From Planctomycetota bacterium (GTDB lineage: Bacteria; Planctomycetota; Planctomycetia; Pirellulales; Pirellulaceae): 34,173 nt of DNA. This document shows positions 9,155 to 16,824 of the stretch, piece by piece. A program made the position numbers and the translations under genes. The notes under the pieces were generated by a model. That model had not been told where the DNA came from and ran no database searches. It worked only from the letters and a program-made list of their open reading frames with translations. The DNA lies in contig JAPLNJ010000725.1 of assembly GCA_026692885.1 (NCBI GenBank), positions 1 through 34,173 on the forward strand, given 5' to 3'. Positions within the stretch are counted from its first letter, which is position 1. The number at the start of each line of letters is the position of its first letter.

Positions 9155-9384
9155 GGATCACCGAGTAACCCCAGGGGCTACCCCTGATCGTGATCCACAG
9201 GTTTTCGCCCCACAGGGGCAGCCACAAATCAGCCCAGGGCAGAGCGGAGCGGCGTAGCCGCGTAGCGCCGCCCTGGGTTAGGAGCGGATTGAGAACACCA
9301 GCCCTGAAGGGGCGAAACAAGCCTTGACGCAGCTGACGAATGATGCGTGTGGGATGAACCGATTTGTTTCGCCCTTTCAGGGCT
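9155..9384. repeat. Cluster of palindromic elements
   Basis: Several inverted repeats follow one another. CCCAGGGC (9233-9240) pairs with GCCCTGGG around 9270-9277. A 21-nt pair with one mismatch lies at 9300-9320 and 9364-9384, starting AGCCCTGAAGGGGCGAAAC. The frame through this region (reverse strand, MFRPFRAGVLNPLLTQGG) is a translation of the repeat and not a gene. It borders the truncated N-terminus of the FGE remnant. Confidence 0.65.
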
Positions 9385-9472
9385 CCCGTGGCGATCTTGG
9401 TCTGCGGCGACAGCAGCCTGGAAACGGTTCCCGGCTACTGGGTCATCGACTGTGCGGCCGCGGTCCAGTACG

Positions 9473-9568
9473 AACTTTCGGGGCGGGCACGTCTATCCCT
9501 CGCTCATCCGCTCCACGCCTGCGAAGCCGATTCGGGCGTTCCTCCAGGACGGCAGCAACGACTTGGAC
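9473..9568 (+). pseudogene. Esterase (enterochelin-esterase-like) fragment
   Basis: A 32-residue stretch reads FRGGHVYPSLIRSTPAKPIR followed by AFLQDGSNDLD. This is the conserved segment of planctomycete enterochelin-esterase-like alpha/beta hydrolases just after the nucleophile region and around the catalytic Asp. Neither flank continues the family: upstream is palindromic sequence, and downstream are the leader codons of the DUF1080 gene. A short remnant, recognised from memory of the family only. Confidence 0.5.
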
Positions 9569-9739
9569 AAACCGCGAACAGAAGGCTTGGCGGACGGGGA
9601 GGAGGTTGATCACGCACCGCACGTGCCGCTTGCCAGGAAACGGCAACCGTGGGCATCGTGGCCGGCATCGAGTATGATCGCGGTGGATTGCTCGGGGCGG
9701 CCGGGCAGCAAGCATCTTCTTCGTTACAGGAGCGAGACC

Positions 9740-10522
9740 GTGAAGAGCGCATTTCTTTCGGCGGCGATTTTGGGAGTCTCCCTGGCAGCGGTCAGTCTGA
9801 TCCGCGAAGCATCGGCAGGGGAGAAACAGGAGGCGGGTTTCGATCGCATTTTCGACGGCCAGACGCTCAAGGGCTGGCACGCCAGCGCCCAGACGGGACA
9901 CAGCCGTGCCAGCGGGAATAAGACCGGCGGCCGATGGGTCGTTGAAAACGGCGCAATCGTCGGCAGCCAGGACATGCTCGGCAACGGCGGCATCCTCCTG
10001 ACCGACGAACAGTTCGGCGACTTCGAGATCGTGCTGGAGATGAACAACGACTTCGGTCCGGACAGCGGCTTGTTCCTCCGCTCCGACGAGCAGGGCACTT
10101 GCTATCAGGCCATGATCGATTATCACGGCGGCGGCAACCTGATGGGGCTCTACGGCGAGGGACGCCTGGGGGCCAAGCCCAGCGTACGGAACTTCACCTT
10201 CCTGGACCGGCCAGATCACATCGAGCTGGTGACCGAAAACAAGGGTCTGCCGGTGCCGGTTGCGTTCCCCATGCCGCTGGAGGACTGGCCGAAGTTCTGG
10301 AAACATGACCAGTGGAACGAGCTGCGTGCCCGCATCGTCGGCAACCCACCGCACATTACCACCTGGATCAAGGACGTCAAGTTCATGGACTGGACGGAGC
10401 CCGAGAAGCGACATCCCGATAAGGGCAGCATCGGACTGCAGGTCCACGGCGGCGGCGATTTCACGAAGCAGTTCGTCCGTTACCGGAACGTCCGGCTGAA
10501 GCGACTCGACCAGTCCAAATGA
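9740..10522 (+). CDS. Secreted DUF1080 (3-keto-disaccharide hydrolase-like) protein
   Basis: 260 residues from GTG 9740, preceded by AGGAG at a good distance. The frame extends far upstream, but only over remnant sequence. The signal peptide is KSAFLSAAILGVSLAAVS. Family features are FDRIFDGQTLKGWHAS near the N-terminus, GGRWVVENGAIVGSQD, GILLTDEQFGDFEIVLEMN, DSGLFLRSDEQGTCYQAMID and a C-terminal GSIGLQVHGGGDFTKQFVRY with RNVRLKRL. Length and motifs fit a complete jelly-roll DUF1080 protein. Members of this very expanded planctomycete family are linked to 3-keto-glycoside hydrolysis; the exact substrate is unknown. Confidence 0.85.
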   Translation: MKSAFLSAAILGVSLAAVSLIREASAGEKQEAGFDRIFDGQTLKGWHASAQTGHSRASGNKTGGRWVVENGAIVGSQDMLGNGGILLTDEQFGDFEIVLEMNNDFGPDSGLFLRSDEQGTCYQAMIDYHGGGNLMGLYGEGRLGAKPSVRNFTFLDRPDHIELVTENKGLPVPVAFPMPLEDWPKFWKHDQWNELRARIVGNPPHITTWIKDVKFMDWTEPEKRHPDKGSIGLQVHGGGDFTKQFVRYRNVRLKRLDQSK

Positions 10523-10583
10523 CGGCAGACTCAGACAAGTTCGATGTGGCAACCGCCGGAAGCCTGTTGATTGGGGGACCAGC

Positions 10584-10986
10584 ATGCGTACTGAGCAGAT
10601 CCTCTTGGGTTGGCTGTTATCGTCCTGCGTTTCCGCGATCTGGCTTCCGGCAGCAGATGGAGCCGATGCCGACAACTATGGTGCCGAGGAACTGGACAAC
10701 ACGATCGTGGACTCGCCGCATGGCATCCGCGCAGCCAACCAGCACTACGTCGTGAACTACCGCTTCGCGCCGGACGCCCAGCGGGAGATCGATCTGGCCT
10801 CGGACACCGCCAACAGTTACGGACAGGTCGGCGAATATGATTGCTGGACCGAGACCCCAGGCTTTCAGCCGCCTCACGGCTCGGTCTTGGGCTGCCTCGA
10901 AACGTGGCGCCGCTATCAGCGTATCGGCTTCAACTCGATGCGACTTGCGAGTGGAGCACCCGGAACTGGGCGAGTTCGCAGAATAG
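10584..10986 (+). pseudogene. Unknown secreted protein, N-terminal fragment with out-of-frame C-terminus
   Basis: ATG 10584 opens a frame with the signal peptide MRTEQILLGWLLSSCVSAIW and a plausible secreted sequence (VDSPHGIRAANQHYVVNY, DLASDTANSYGQVGEYD, WRRYQRIGFNSMRL) up to about 10945. The frame then reads through low-quality sequence into the next gene, ending at 11060. Another frame ends in VEHPELGEFAE plus a stop at 10984-10986, which looks like a natural C-terminus just ahead of the DUF2252 start. The simplest reading is an internal deletion that joined the first ~120 codons to the last ~11, out of frame. The family was not recognised. Confidence 0.5.
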
Positions 10987-10999
10987 GCGAAAGGTTTCC

Positions 11000-12073
11000 A
11001 TGGACATCAAGCAGGCCACACAAAGCTACGAGGCGTGGCTGGCAAGCCGCGTCACACTGATCCCCGCCGACCTGGGACTGAAACACCAGCGGATGGCGGA
11101 AAGCCCGTTTCCCTTCCTGCGAGCGACGTTCTACCGCTGGGCCCAGCGCTGGCCGGAGGTCTGCCCCGATCTGGCCACCGCTCCGGCCGTCCTCAGCGTC
11201 GGCGATCTCCACGTCGAGAACTTCGGCACCTGGCGGGATGCGGAGGGCCGACTCATCTGGGGCGTGAACGACTTCGACGAAGCCTACCCCATGCCGTACA
11301 CGAACGATCTGGTGCGGTTGGCCACCAGCGTCTTGGTGGCGACCCGTGAGAACCACCTGGCCCTCGATCCGGATGCCGCCTGTGCGGCGATCCTGGATGG
11401 CTACAGCAGGACACTGGAGCAAGGTGGCTGCCCACTGGTGCTGGCCGAGCGACACCCTTGGCTACGAGAAGTGGCCACGGGCAACCTTCGCGCCCCGATA
11501 CCCTTTTGGGAGAAGTTCGACAAAATGCCCGTCGCGTCGGACGCTCCGGCCCAGGTGATTTCAGCCCTGGAGCAGTGTCTCCCGGAGAAGGGGTTGTCGT
11601 ACAAATTGGTCCACCGAATCGCGGGCCTGGGCAGCCTCGGCCGCCAGCGATTCGTCGCCCTAGCCGAATGGCGGGGCGGTCGTATCGCTCGGGAGGCCAA
11701 GGCCCTGACCGTCTCGGCTTGCCTGTGGGCGAAGGAGGCGGGGGGAGCCGGCGAGATCCTCTACCAGAAGATTCTCGACGCTGCCGTGCGCATGCCCGAT
11801 CCGTGGGTGCGGATCTGCGGCTCCTGGATCGTCCGCCGCTTGGCCCCCGATTGCAGCCGCGTGGAGTTGGCGGCGCTGCCCAGCGACCGCGACGAGCAGA
11901 AGCTCCTGCGGCGGATGGGCGAGGAGACGGCCAACGTCCATCTGGGCGACGGCTCTGGGAAGGCTGCGATTCAGCAGGATTGGCAGCAGCGGCACGGCCC
12001 TTGGCTGCGGAAGGCTGCCGAGGCCATGGTTGACGCCATCGCCGAAGACTGGAAGCAATGGAGGAAGAAATGA
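11000..12073 (+). CDS. DUF2252 family protein
   Basis: 357 residues from ATG 11000, with AAAGG about 9 bases upstream; the longer frame to 10841 is leftover sequence. Motifs of DUF2252 are present: FPFLRATFYRW, VGDLHVENFGTWRD, WGVNDFDEAYPMPYTNDLVR, a second-half KLVHRIAGLGSLGRQRFVAL and a C-terminal KAAIQQDWQQRHGPWL. The GDLHVENFG and NDFDEA pattern is kinase-like (aminoglycoside phosphotransferase-like HGDLH and D-D), suggesting a phosphotransferase fold. No signal peptide, so cytoplasmic. Complete, with no apparent partner among the neighbours. Confidence 0.8.
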   Translation: MDIKQATQSYEAWLASRVTLIPADLGLKHQRMAESPFPFLRATFYRWAQRWPEVCPDLATAPAVLSVGDLHVENFGTWRDAEGRLIWGVNDFDEAYPMPYTNDLVRLATSVLVATRENHLALDPDAACAAILDGYSRTLEQGGCPLVLAERHPWLREVATGNLRAPIPFWEKFDKMPVASDAPAQVISALEQCLPEKGLSYKLVHRIAGLGSLGRQRFVALAEWRGGRIAREAKALTVSACLWAKEAGGAGEILYQKILDAAVRMPDPWVRICGSWIVRRLAPDCSRVELAALPSDRDEQKLLRRMGEETANVHLGDGSGKAAIQQDWQQRHGPWLRKAAEAMVDAIAEDWKQWRKK

Positions 12074-12257
12074 AGAGGCCGCTTTGGAGGTGGTCATCTT
12101 GAGAGCCACCTGAAGTCAGGGCGGCAGCCGTTGGGACACAACGATATTTCCAGGAATGAGGAGCCAACTTGTGGGACGACGAACAACACCAACTTGCGAT
12201 CCAAGGCCACGAGGCCGCCTGGAACGCGTCGAACAGGGCAGGACGGCCAGATGGTAA

Positions 12258-12335
12258 GCATCGTTCGAGAAAGGACTGTCCGATTTCTCCGTGGCGCAAG
12301 CTGGAAGCTTACGCCACTTGTTTCTCGAACGATGC
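12258..12335. repeat. Nested inverted repeat overlapping a start codon
   Basis: The outer stem is a perfect 15 bp, GCATCGTTCGAGAAA at 12258-12272 with its complement at 12321-12335. An inner GTGGCG/CGCCAC pair lies at 12291-12296 and 12312-12317 around AAGCTGGAAGCTT. The right arm contains ATG 12332, the likely start of the downstream glycosidase. The preceding stretch 12074-12257 shows no gene. Confidence 0.75.
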
Positions 12336-14683
12336 CAAGCCAACGCATCACGACCGCCGCCCTGCTGGCGTGCACGATGGCCGTCTGCAATTGCGCGACG
12401 GCGGCCAAGCCGCCCGACACCGACTACTGCCAGCGACTGCAGCAGGAGGTGCAGGGGAAGAAACACGGCTTCCTGGCCGGCAACGTCGCCTATTACATCG
12501 GCGGCTTCCACGCCTGTTGGAATCTGAAGGAACACGAAACCCTGGGCCTGACCCATCCTTTCTATCACGACCTGCGCAGCCGCGGCGTCGGAGTGGTCGA
12601 GAGCGCGGGGGCGGGCCCTGACAATACCGGCCTGGGAAACGATCTGTCTGGATGGGAGTTCTACAAGGACACCCGCGTGCTCTACGGCAGCGTCCTCCTC
12701 GACGGTCAGACCCATCGCCACCCCATTCCGTCCAAGATGTTTTGGCGCCCGGACCGGATGATCTGCGAGTACGAAGTTGGCGGCGTGACGCTCCACGAAG
12801 AGAAATTCATTGCCGACAACGACGCTGCCTGCTCGATCATCACTTCGTCCAAGCCGGTGACGGTCTCGTTCGGCGGCCAGAGCTTTTTTGGGCGGGACAG
12901 TCTGTCGAGCAGCGCCACCATCGAATACGACCGGCAGCACAACGCCATCCACGTCCTCGAAGGCGGGACCACCACGTGTCTGCCCGAAACCGACCGCACT
13001 CCGCGCACCGGCCCGATCATGTACCAGGGCATGAGTACGGTGCTCGCGGCGTCCAGGGATTTCTCGGCCACTTACACGTTCGCCAAGGGCGAACACGGGC
13101 AGGTGGAATACACCTTCGAGGTCCCGTGCGATTCCCACGGCGTAACCGTGGTCTGGGCCATGCACGACGACTACCGGCAGGCGCTCCAGGATGCCGTCGC
13201 CCTCGCGCAGCACGCTGGTGAGATGCTGACCGCGAAGACGGTGGAGATGAACCGCCAACTGAACGAAGAGATCCCGTGGTTCCGTTGCTCGGACAAGAAG
13301 CTGGAGGACATCTACTACTATCTCTGGTCGCTGTACTTGATGTATTACATCGACGTCCAGAAGGGCTGGGAAATGGAGCACCATACCCAGACCGCAGTAA
13401 ACAACTTCCTCGGTATGCACCGCTACGACGCGACCTTCCAGATCAAGGTGGGGGCGTGGACGGCGGACAAACCCCGCTATGCCTACGGCAATGTCCTCAC
13501 GTGGAAGCACCTGTTCCGCCACGGTCGTTACAAGAGATTCCCCGACGGCGCCATCGCGCTCGCCGACAACAAGGGAACGACCTGGCACTCCGGCGTGTAC
13601 GGCCTGGAGCTGTCCGAACACGTGCTGGGGGATTGGCAGATCTCCCAGCACACCGGCGACCAGACGTTCGTTCGCGATTGCTACGATGGGTACTTCCACG
13701 ACGTCTTTTGGGAGCGGATCCCCTCGTTCTTTCTGAACGAATTCGAAGTGGCCGAAGCACTCATCGAAATGGCGAAGATCACTGGCCGCCCGGAAGACGT
13801 GGACCACTGGCGGCAGCTGGTTCCTCTCGACCCGAAGAAGGTCCGCGCCGTCTACGACCAACGCTGGGAAGCCAACGGCCACCGAGATTTTTTCGGCGGA
13901 CCCAAGGACGGAATGCTGATGACTACCGGTTTCTGGCCGATGCGCACCAAGTACTTCCCACACGAGTATGCGATCCGGATGGTCGAGGCCTGGGCGCTGG
14001 ACCGGGAGCGGGGCTTTTTCGGCGAGTTCTTTCCCCTGGCCATGAGCAAGCAAGCCATGCAGACCTTCCATACCTCGGTGGACCAGTCCTTCGGCTACAC
14101 CTCCGACACCGCCTACTTCACGCTGATCGGCATGTTTCGCCAGTATCTCGGCGATCCCGCCTGGAGGCTCACCCTGAATCATCTCAAGAATTACAACTAC
14201 TGCGAGCCGTGGGGCCTGCCGGTCGCCCCGGAAGCGTACGATCGATTCGGGCACCCGTTTGGCGACCAGTATTCCAACTTCAACGCCGGCAAGATCCTGC
14301 TCTACCTCGAGGGGCTGGCAGGGATTGAGTACTCCGTCCCGGACGATGCTTTCCGCGTCTGCGATACGATGCCGACCGACTGGGACTGGATGGAGCTGAG
14401 CGTACCGATCCGGAAATCCGCGAGCGCGCAAACCGTGTGGACCGGTGTCCGCTTGGACCGCAAGACGATCGGCGGCCAAGTGATCAAGTCGATTCGCGTC
14501 TCGGATTCCCCGTTGCGGGTGACTATCGAACCCTGGCTTGAAAAACGAACGCTCGCCGGTCCCGAAATTCTCAGGGGCGGCGAAGCCGTCGTCCAGCCGT
14601 CGCCTCCGCCGGGTCACGCCGGATACACCTTTGCGAAAGGCACGCCGAATACCGTCTCCGTGGAAGTCACGTTGGGAAACTAA
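12332..14683 (+). CDS. Secreted six-hairpin ((alpha/alpha)6-barrel) glycosidase-like protein
   Basis: 783 residues from ATG 12332, chosen because MPSQRITTAALLACTMAV is a signal peptide with a lipobox-like Cys region (CNCAT); the frame upstream is palindromic sequence. The N-terminal ~280 residues are beta-rich. From ~310 helical repeats begin: YYYLWSLYLMYYIDVQKGWE, WTADKPRYAYGNVLTWKHLF, HSGVYGLELSEHVLGDWQIS, MLMTTGFWPMRTKYFPHEYA, ending with YSNFNAGKILLYLEGLAGIE and a beta tail. The layout resembles GH63/GH37/GH78-type six-hairpin enzymes. Catalytic acids cannot be assigned with confidence. No ribosome site is obvious because the start lies in a palindrome arm. Confidence 0.65.
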   Translation: MPSQRITTAALLACTMAVCNCATAAKPPDTDYCQRLQQEVQGKKHGFLAGNVAYYIGGFHACWNLKEHETLGLTHPFYHDLRSRGVGVVESAGAGPDNTGLGNDLSGWEFYKDTRVLYGSVLLDGQTHRHPIPSKMFWRPDRMICEYEVGGVTLHEEKFIADNDAACSIITSSKPVTVSFGGQSFFGRDSLSSSATIEYDRQHNAIHVLEGGTTTCLPETDRTPRTGPIMYQGMSTVLAASRDFSATYTFAKGEHGQVEYTFEVPCDSHGVTVVWAMHDDYRQALQDAVALAQHAGEMLTAKTVEMNRQLNEEIPWFRCSDKKLEDIYYYLWSLYLMYYIDVQKGWEMEHHTQTAVNNFLGMHRYDATFQIKVGAWTADKPRYAYGNVLTWKHLFRHGRYKRFPDGAIALADNKGTTWHSGVYGLELSEHVLGDWQISQHTGDQTFVRDCYDGYFHDVFWERIPSFFLNEFEVAEALIEMAKITGRPEDVDHWRQLVPLDPKKVRAVYDQRWEANGHRDFFGGPKDGMLMTTGFWPMRTKYFPHEYAIRMVEAWALDRERGFFGEFFPLAMSKQAMQTFHTSVDQSFGYTSDTAYFTLIGMFRQYLGDPAWRLTLNHLKNYNYCEPWGLPVAPEAYDRFGHPFGDQYSNFNAGKILLYLEGLAGIEYSVPDDAFRVCDTMPTDWDWMELSVPIRKSASAQTVWTGVRLDRKTIGGQVIKSIRVSDSPLRVTIEPWLEKRTLAGPEILRGGEAVVQPSPPPGHAGYTFAKGTPNTVSVEVTLGN

Positions 14684-14758
14684 ATCATGTTTCGCGAACC
14701 GGGGACAATCCCACTGCTGTGAACATCTCTAAACGGGCCGGAGATCAGGCCACCGTGT

Positions 14759-15154
14759 CTAGGACTTGAAGTCAGCGTTGGTCAAAGAACCATCACACAA
14801 GCACCGTCGCAGGACATTCTGAAACTCGTTCATGGAGATCGGTTTCGCCAGATAGTCGTCGCAGCCGGCCTGCAGACATCGCTTCCGATCCCCGGCCATG
14901 GCGTAGGCCGTCAAGGCCACGATCGGGCCGCGCCAGCCTTGCTGCCGGAGCCGGCGTGTGGCTTCAAAGCCGTTCAGACGCGGCATCTGCATGTCCATCA
15001 GAATCAGATCGTAGGGCCGACCGTCGGCCTGGGACCGCTCTGCCAGCTCACACGCCACCTGGCCATCTTCGGCCAAGTCGACCTCCTGCTTCAGCTTCTT
15101 CAGCAGGAAACGAACTACCACTTGGTTATCGATCGAATCCTCTGCGAGGAGCAC
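14759..15154 (-). CDS. Response-regulator receiver (REC) domain
   Basis: 131 residues, essentially one complete CheY-like domain: acidic pair AED near the start, phosphoacceptor Asp in DLILMDMQMPRLNGFEA, conserved Thr in GPIVALTAYAMAGDR and Lys in CDDYLAKPI. The first possible start is a GTG at 15154, but the frame is open upstream through an Hpt-like segment. It is therefore probably the last domain of a longer hybrid kinase rather than a stand-alone regulator. It converges with the glycosidase gene on the other strand. No output domain, so phosphorelay within the sensor kinase is the likely role. Confidence 0.8.
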   Translation of the reverse strand: MLLAEDSIDNQVVVRFLLKKLKQEVDLAEDGQVACELAERSQADGRPYDLILMDMQMPRLNGFEATRRLRQQGWRGPIVALTAYAMAGDRKRCLQAGCDDYLAKPISMNEFQNVLRRCLCDGSLTNADFKS

Positions 15155-15169
15155 ACGACCGTGGAGTTG

Positions 15170-15378
15170 CCGCCCCGGCTGGCCCAGGCGAGCCGCGCAC
15201 GGCGTGATCGCGCCAAATCCATAACTGCCGGCCGCTCCCTTGAGACCGTGGGCAGATCGCGCTAAGCCGTTCCAGTCTCGGCTCTGAGCCTGAGCCTCAT
15301 CTGGAAGTCCTCGGTCATCACATACGCCGTCAGGGCGACGATCGGGGCGGTGTAGCCCCGTTGCCGCATCCGAGTCTC
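15170..15378 (-). pseudogene. REC and Hpt domain fragments of the hybrid kinase
   Basis: In one frame MRQRGYTAPIVALTAYVMTE is the C-terminal half of a second REC domain, ending in a stop near 15264. In an overlapping frame DWNGLARSAHGLKGAAGSYG followed by FGAITPCAARL is an Hpt domain core with its phosphoacceptor His, running on into the REC domain at 15154. The first half of the REC and most of the Hpt are missing. The two pieces are joined in different frames around 15310, pointing to internal deletions in a REC-Hpt-REC tail. Confidence 0.55.
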
Positions 15379-16824
15379 CTAGCTCAGTAGCTCCAGGAAC
15401 GGTTGATAGTCAAATTTCGCGACCAGGTCCAGCAGCTGCTGACGCAGCTCTGGATCGGCGACCTGCTGCAGCGTCTGACGCAACTGCCCCTGGCGGCCGC
15501 ACAGAGCCGCCTCGCGGAGTTGACTTCGGAGCTCGGCGGGCAGGCGGTCCAGTATTTCCCGGGTCAGGGCCGGCGGCCGTGCAGCGCTCGTCCGGTCCGC
15601 GGGAGCCGCCGGAGTATCCCCATCGCCCAGCCCCAAGCCGACTGCAGAACCCTCGGACCTGCTCGCCACCAGCGACTCGGTCGCTAGCTGAGCGAGGACC
15701 TCCAGACGGAAGAGACTGCCCTGGCCGGGCGCACTGGTGACGGTCAGGTCGCCACCCATCAGCCGCGCCAGTTGGCGACTGATGGCCAGTCCCAAACCCG
15801 TACCAGAACAGCTGCCGATGCCGGCCTCGCCTTGCTCAAAGGCCGCGAACAACCGGCCGATTGCTTCCGCCTCAAGGCCTGGACCGCTGTCTCCGATCAG
15901 CACTATCAGTCGCACCGCAGCGGTCCCCTGCGGCGAGGTCGAGGCCCGCAGCCAGATGCCACCCGTGGCCGTGAACTTCACGGCATTGCTGAGCAAGTTG
16001 ATGAGGATCTGCCGCAGTTTCCGTGGATCGGCGCGGAGATAACGCTCGACGTCGTCCAGCCCCTCCAGATGCAGCGTGAGTTGCTTGGCGTCGGCCTGCA
16101 GGCGGAACATCGTCTCCAGATCTCGCAGCAGGGCCGACAGGTCGAAGGCGGACGCCAGCAGGGTCTGCTGTCCGGCCTCGATCTTTGAAAAGTCCAAAAT
16201 GTCGTTGAGCAGGGCCAGCAGGTGCTCCCCGCTACGGTTGACGATCGCCACCCGCTGTAGCTGATCGAGCGTGAGTCGCGTGTCGCGTTGCAGCAATTGG
16301 GAAAACCCCAGGACGGCGTTCAAGGGGGTACGAATCTCGTGGCTCATGGCGGCCAGGAAGCGGCTCTTGGCGGCGTTGGCCGCCTGGGCCTGCACGGCCA
16401 GCTCCTGGGCGCGGGTCACAGCGGCTTCCAGTTGGCAATTGGCCTCCCGCTGTTCTTGCTCCGCCTGTTTGCGTTCGCGGATATCACGACAGATGCTCAG
16501 GATCGCCGGTTGACCCTGCCAGGTGATGACCCGCGAGCTCACCTCGGTCGGGATGCGTGAATGGTTCTGATGCTGGTGCACACTTTCAAAAATGAGTTGA
16601 CCCGACTCCAGCAGCCGGGCCACTTGATTCAGCACGTGCGGCAATTCCTCAGGTGCAACAATTTGCTCGACCGTCATGGACATCAGTTCGGCATGTGTGT
16701 AGCCGAGCCACTGGCAGGCTACGAGGTTGACGGCCAGCATCCGGGCTTGTGCGTCGTGGACGAAGATCGCATCATTCACGTTGTCAAACAGGAGTCTGTA
16801 TTTCTTCTCGCTTTCCAGCAGCAC
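15379..16824 (-). CDS. Sensor histidine kinase, catalytic part (PAS-HisKA-HATPase)
   Basis: 481 residues read from GTG 16824, but really the continuation of the upstream PAS/GAF gene after a frameshift. Domains: PAS (YRLLFDNVNDAIFVHD), coiled linker, HisKA with the phospho-His in FLAAMSHEIRTPLNAVLGFS, N-box LRQILINLLSNAVKFTATGG, G1 box IGDSGPGL and G2 box SGTGLGLAISRQLARLMGGD. After the ATPase (VTSAPGQGSLFRLEVLAQLA) the sequence passes directly to LTREILDRLPAELRSQLREA, a tail that normally follows a REC domain in such proteins. A REC domain therefore seems to have been lost here. Membrane segments are absent, so a cytoplasmic sensor. Confidence 0.75.
   Translation of the reverse strand: MLLESEKKYRLLFDNVNDAIFVHDAQARMLAVNLVACQWLGYTHAELMSMTVEQIVAPEELPHVLNQVARLLESGQLIFESVHQHQNHSRIPTEVSSRVITWQGQPAILSICRDIRERKQAEQEQREANCQLEAAVTRAQELAVQAQAANAAKSRFLAAMSHEIRTPLNAVLGFSQLLQRDTRLTLDQLQRVAIVNRSGEHLLALLNDILDFSKIEAGQQTLLASAFDLSALLRDLETMFRLQADAKQLTLHLEGLDDVERYLRADPRKLRQILINLLSNAVKFTATGGIWLRASTSPQGTAAVRLIVLIGDSGPGLEAEAIGRLFAAFEQGEAGIGSCSGTGLGLAISRQLARLMGGDLTVTSAPGQGSLFRLEVLAQLATESLVASRSEGSAVGLGLGDGDTPAAPADRTSAARPPALTREILDRLPAELRSQLREAALCGRQGQLRQTLQQVADPELRQQLLDLVAKFDYQPFLELLS

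Noticed and set aside
9114..9320. 68-codon frame on the minus strand (MFRPFRAGVLNP...)
   Set aside because: It is a translation of palindromic repeat sequence and not a gene.
12116..14617. 833-codon frame on the minus strand opposite the six-hairpin glycosidase
   Set aside because: It is the antisense of a gene with signal peptide and coherent domain pattern; the product is Arg/His/Val-rich with no motif. Long antisense frames are common at this GC content.
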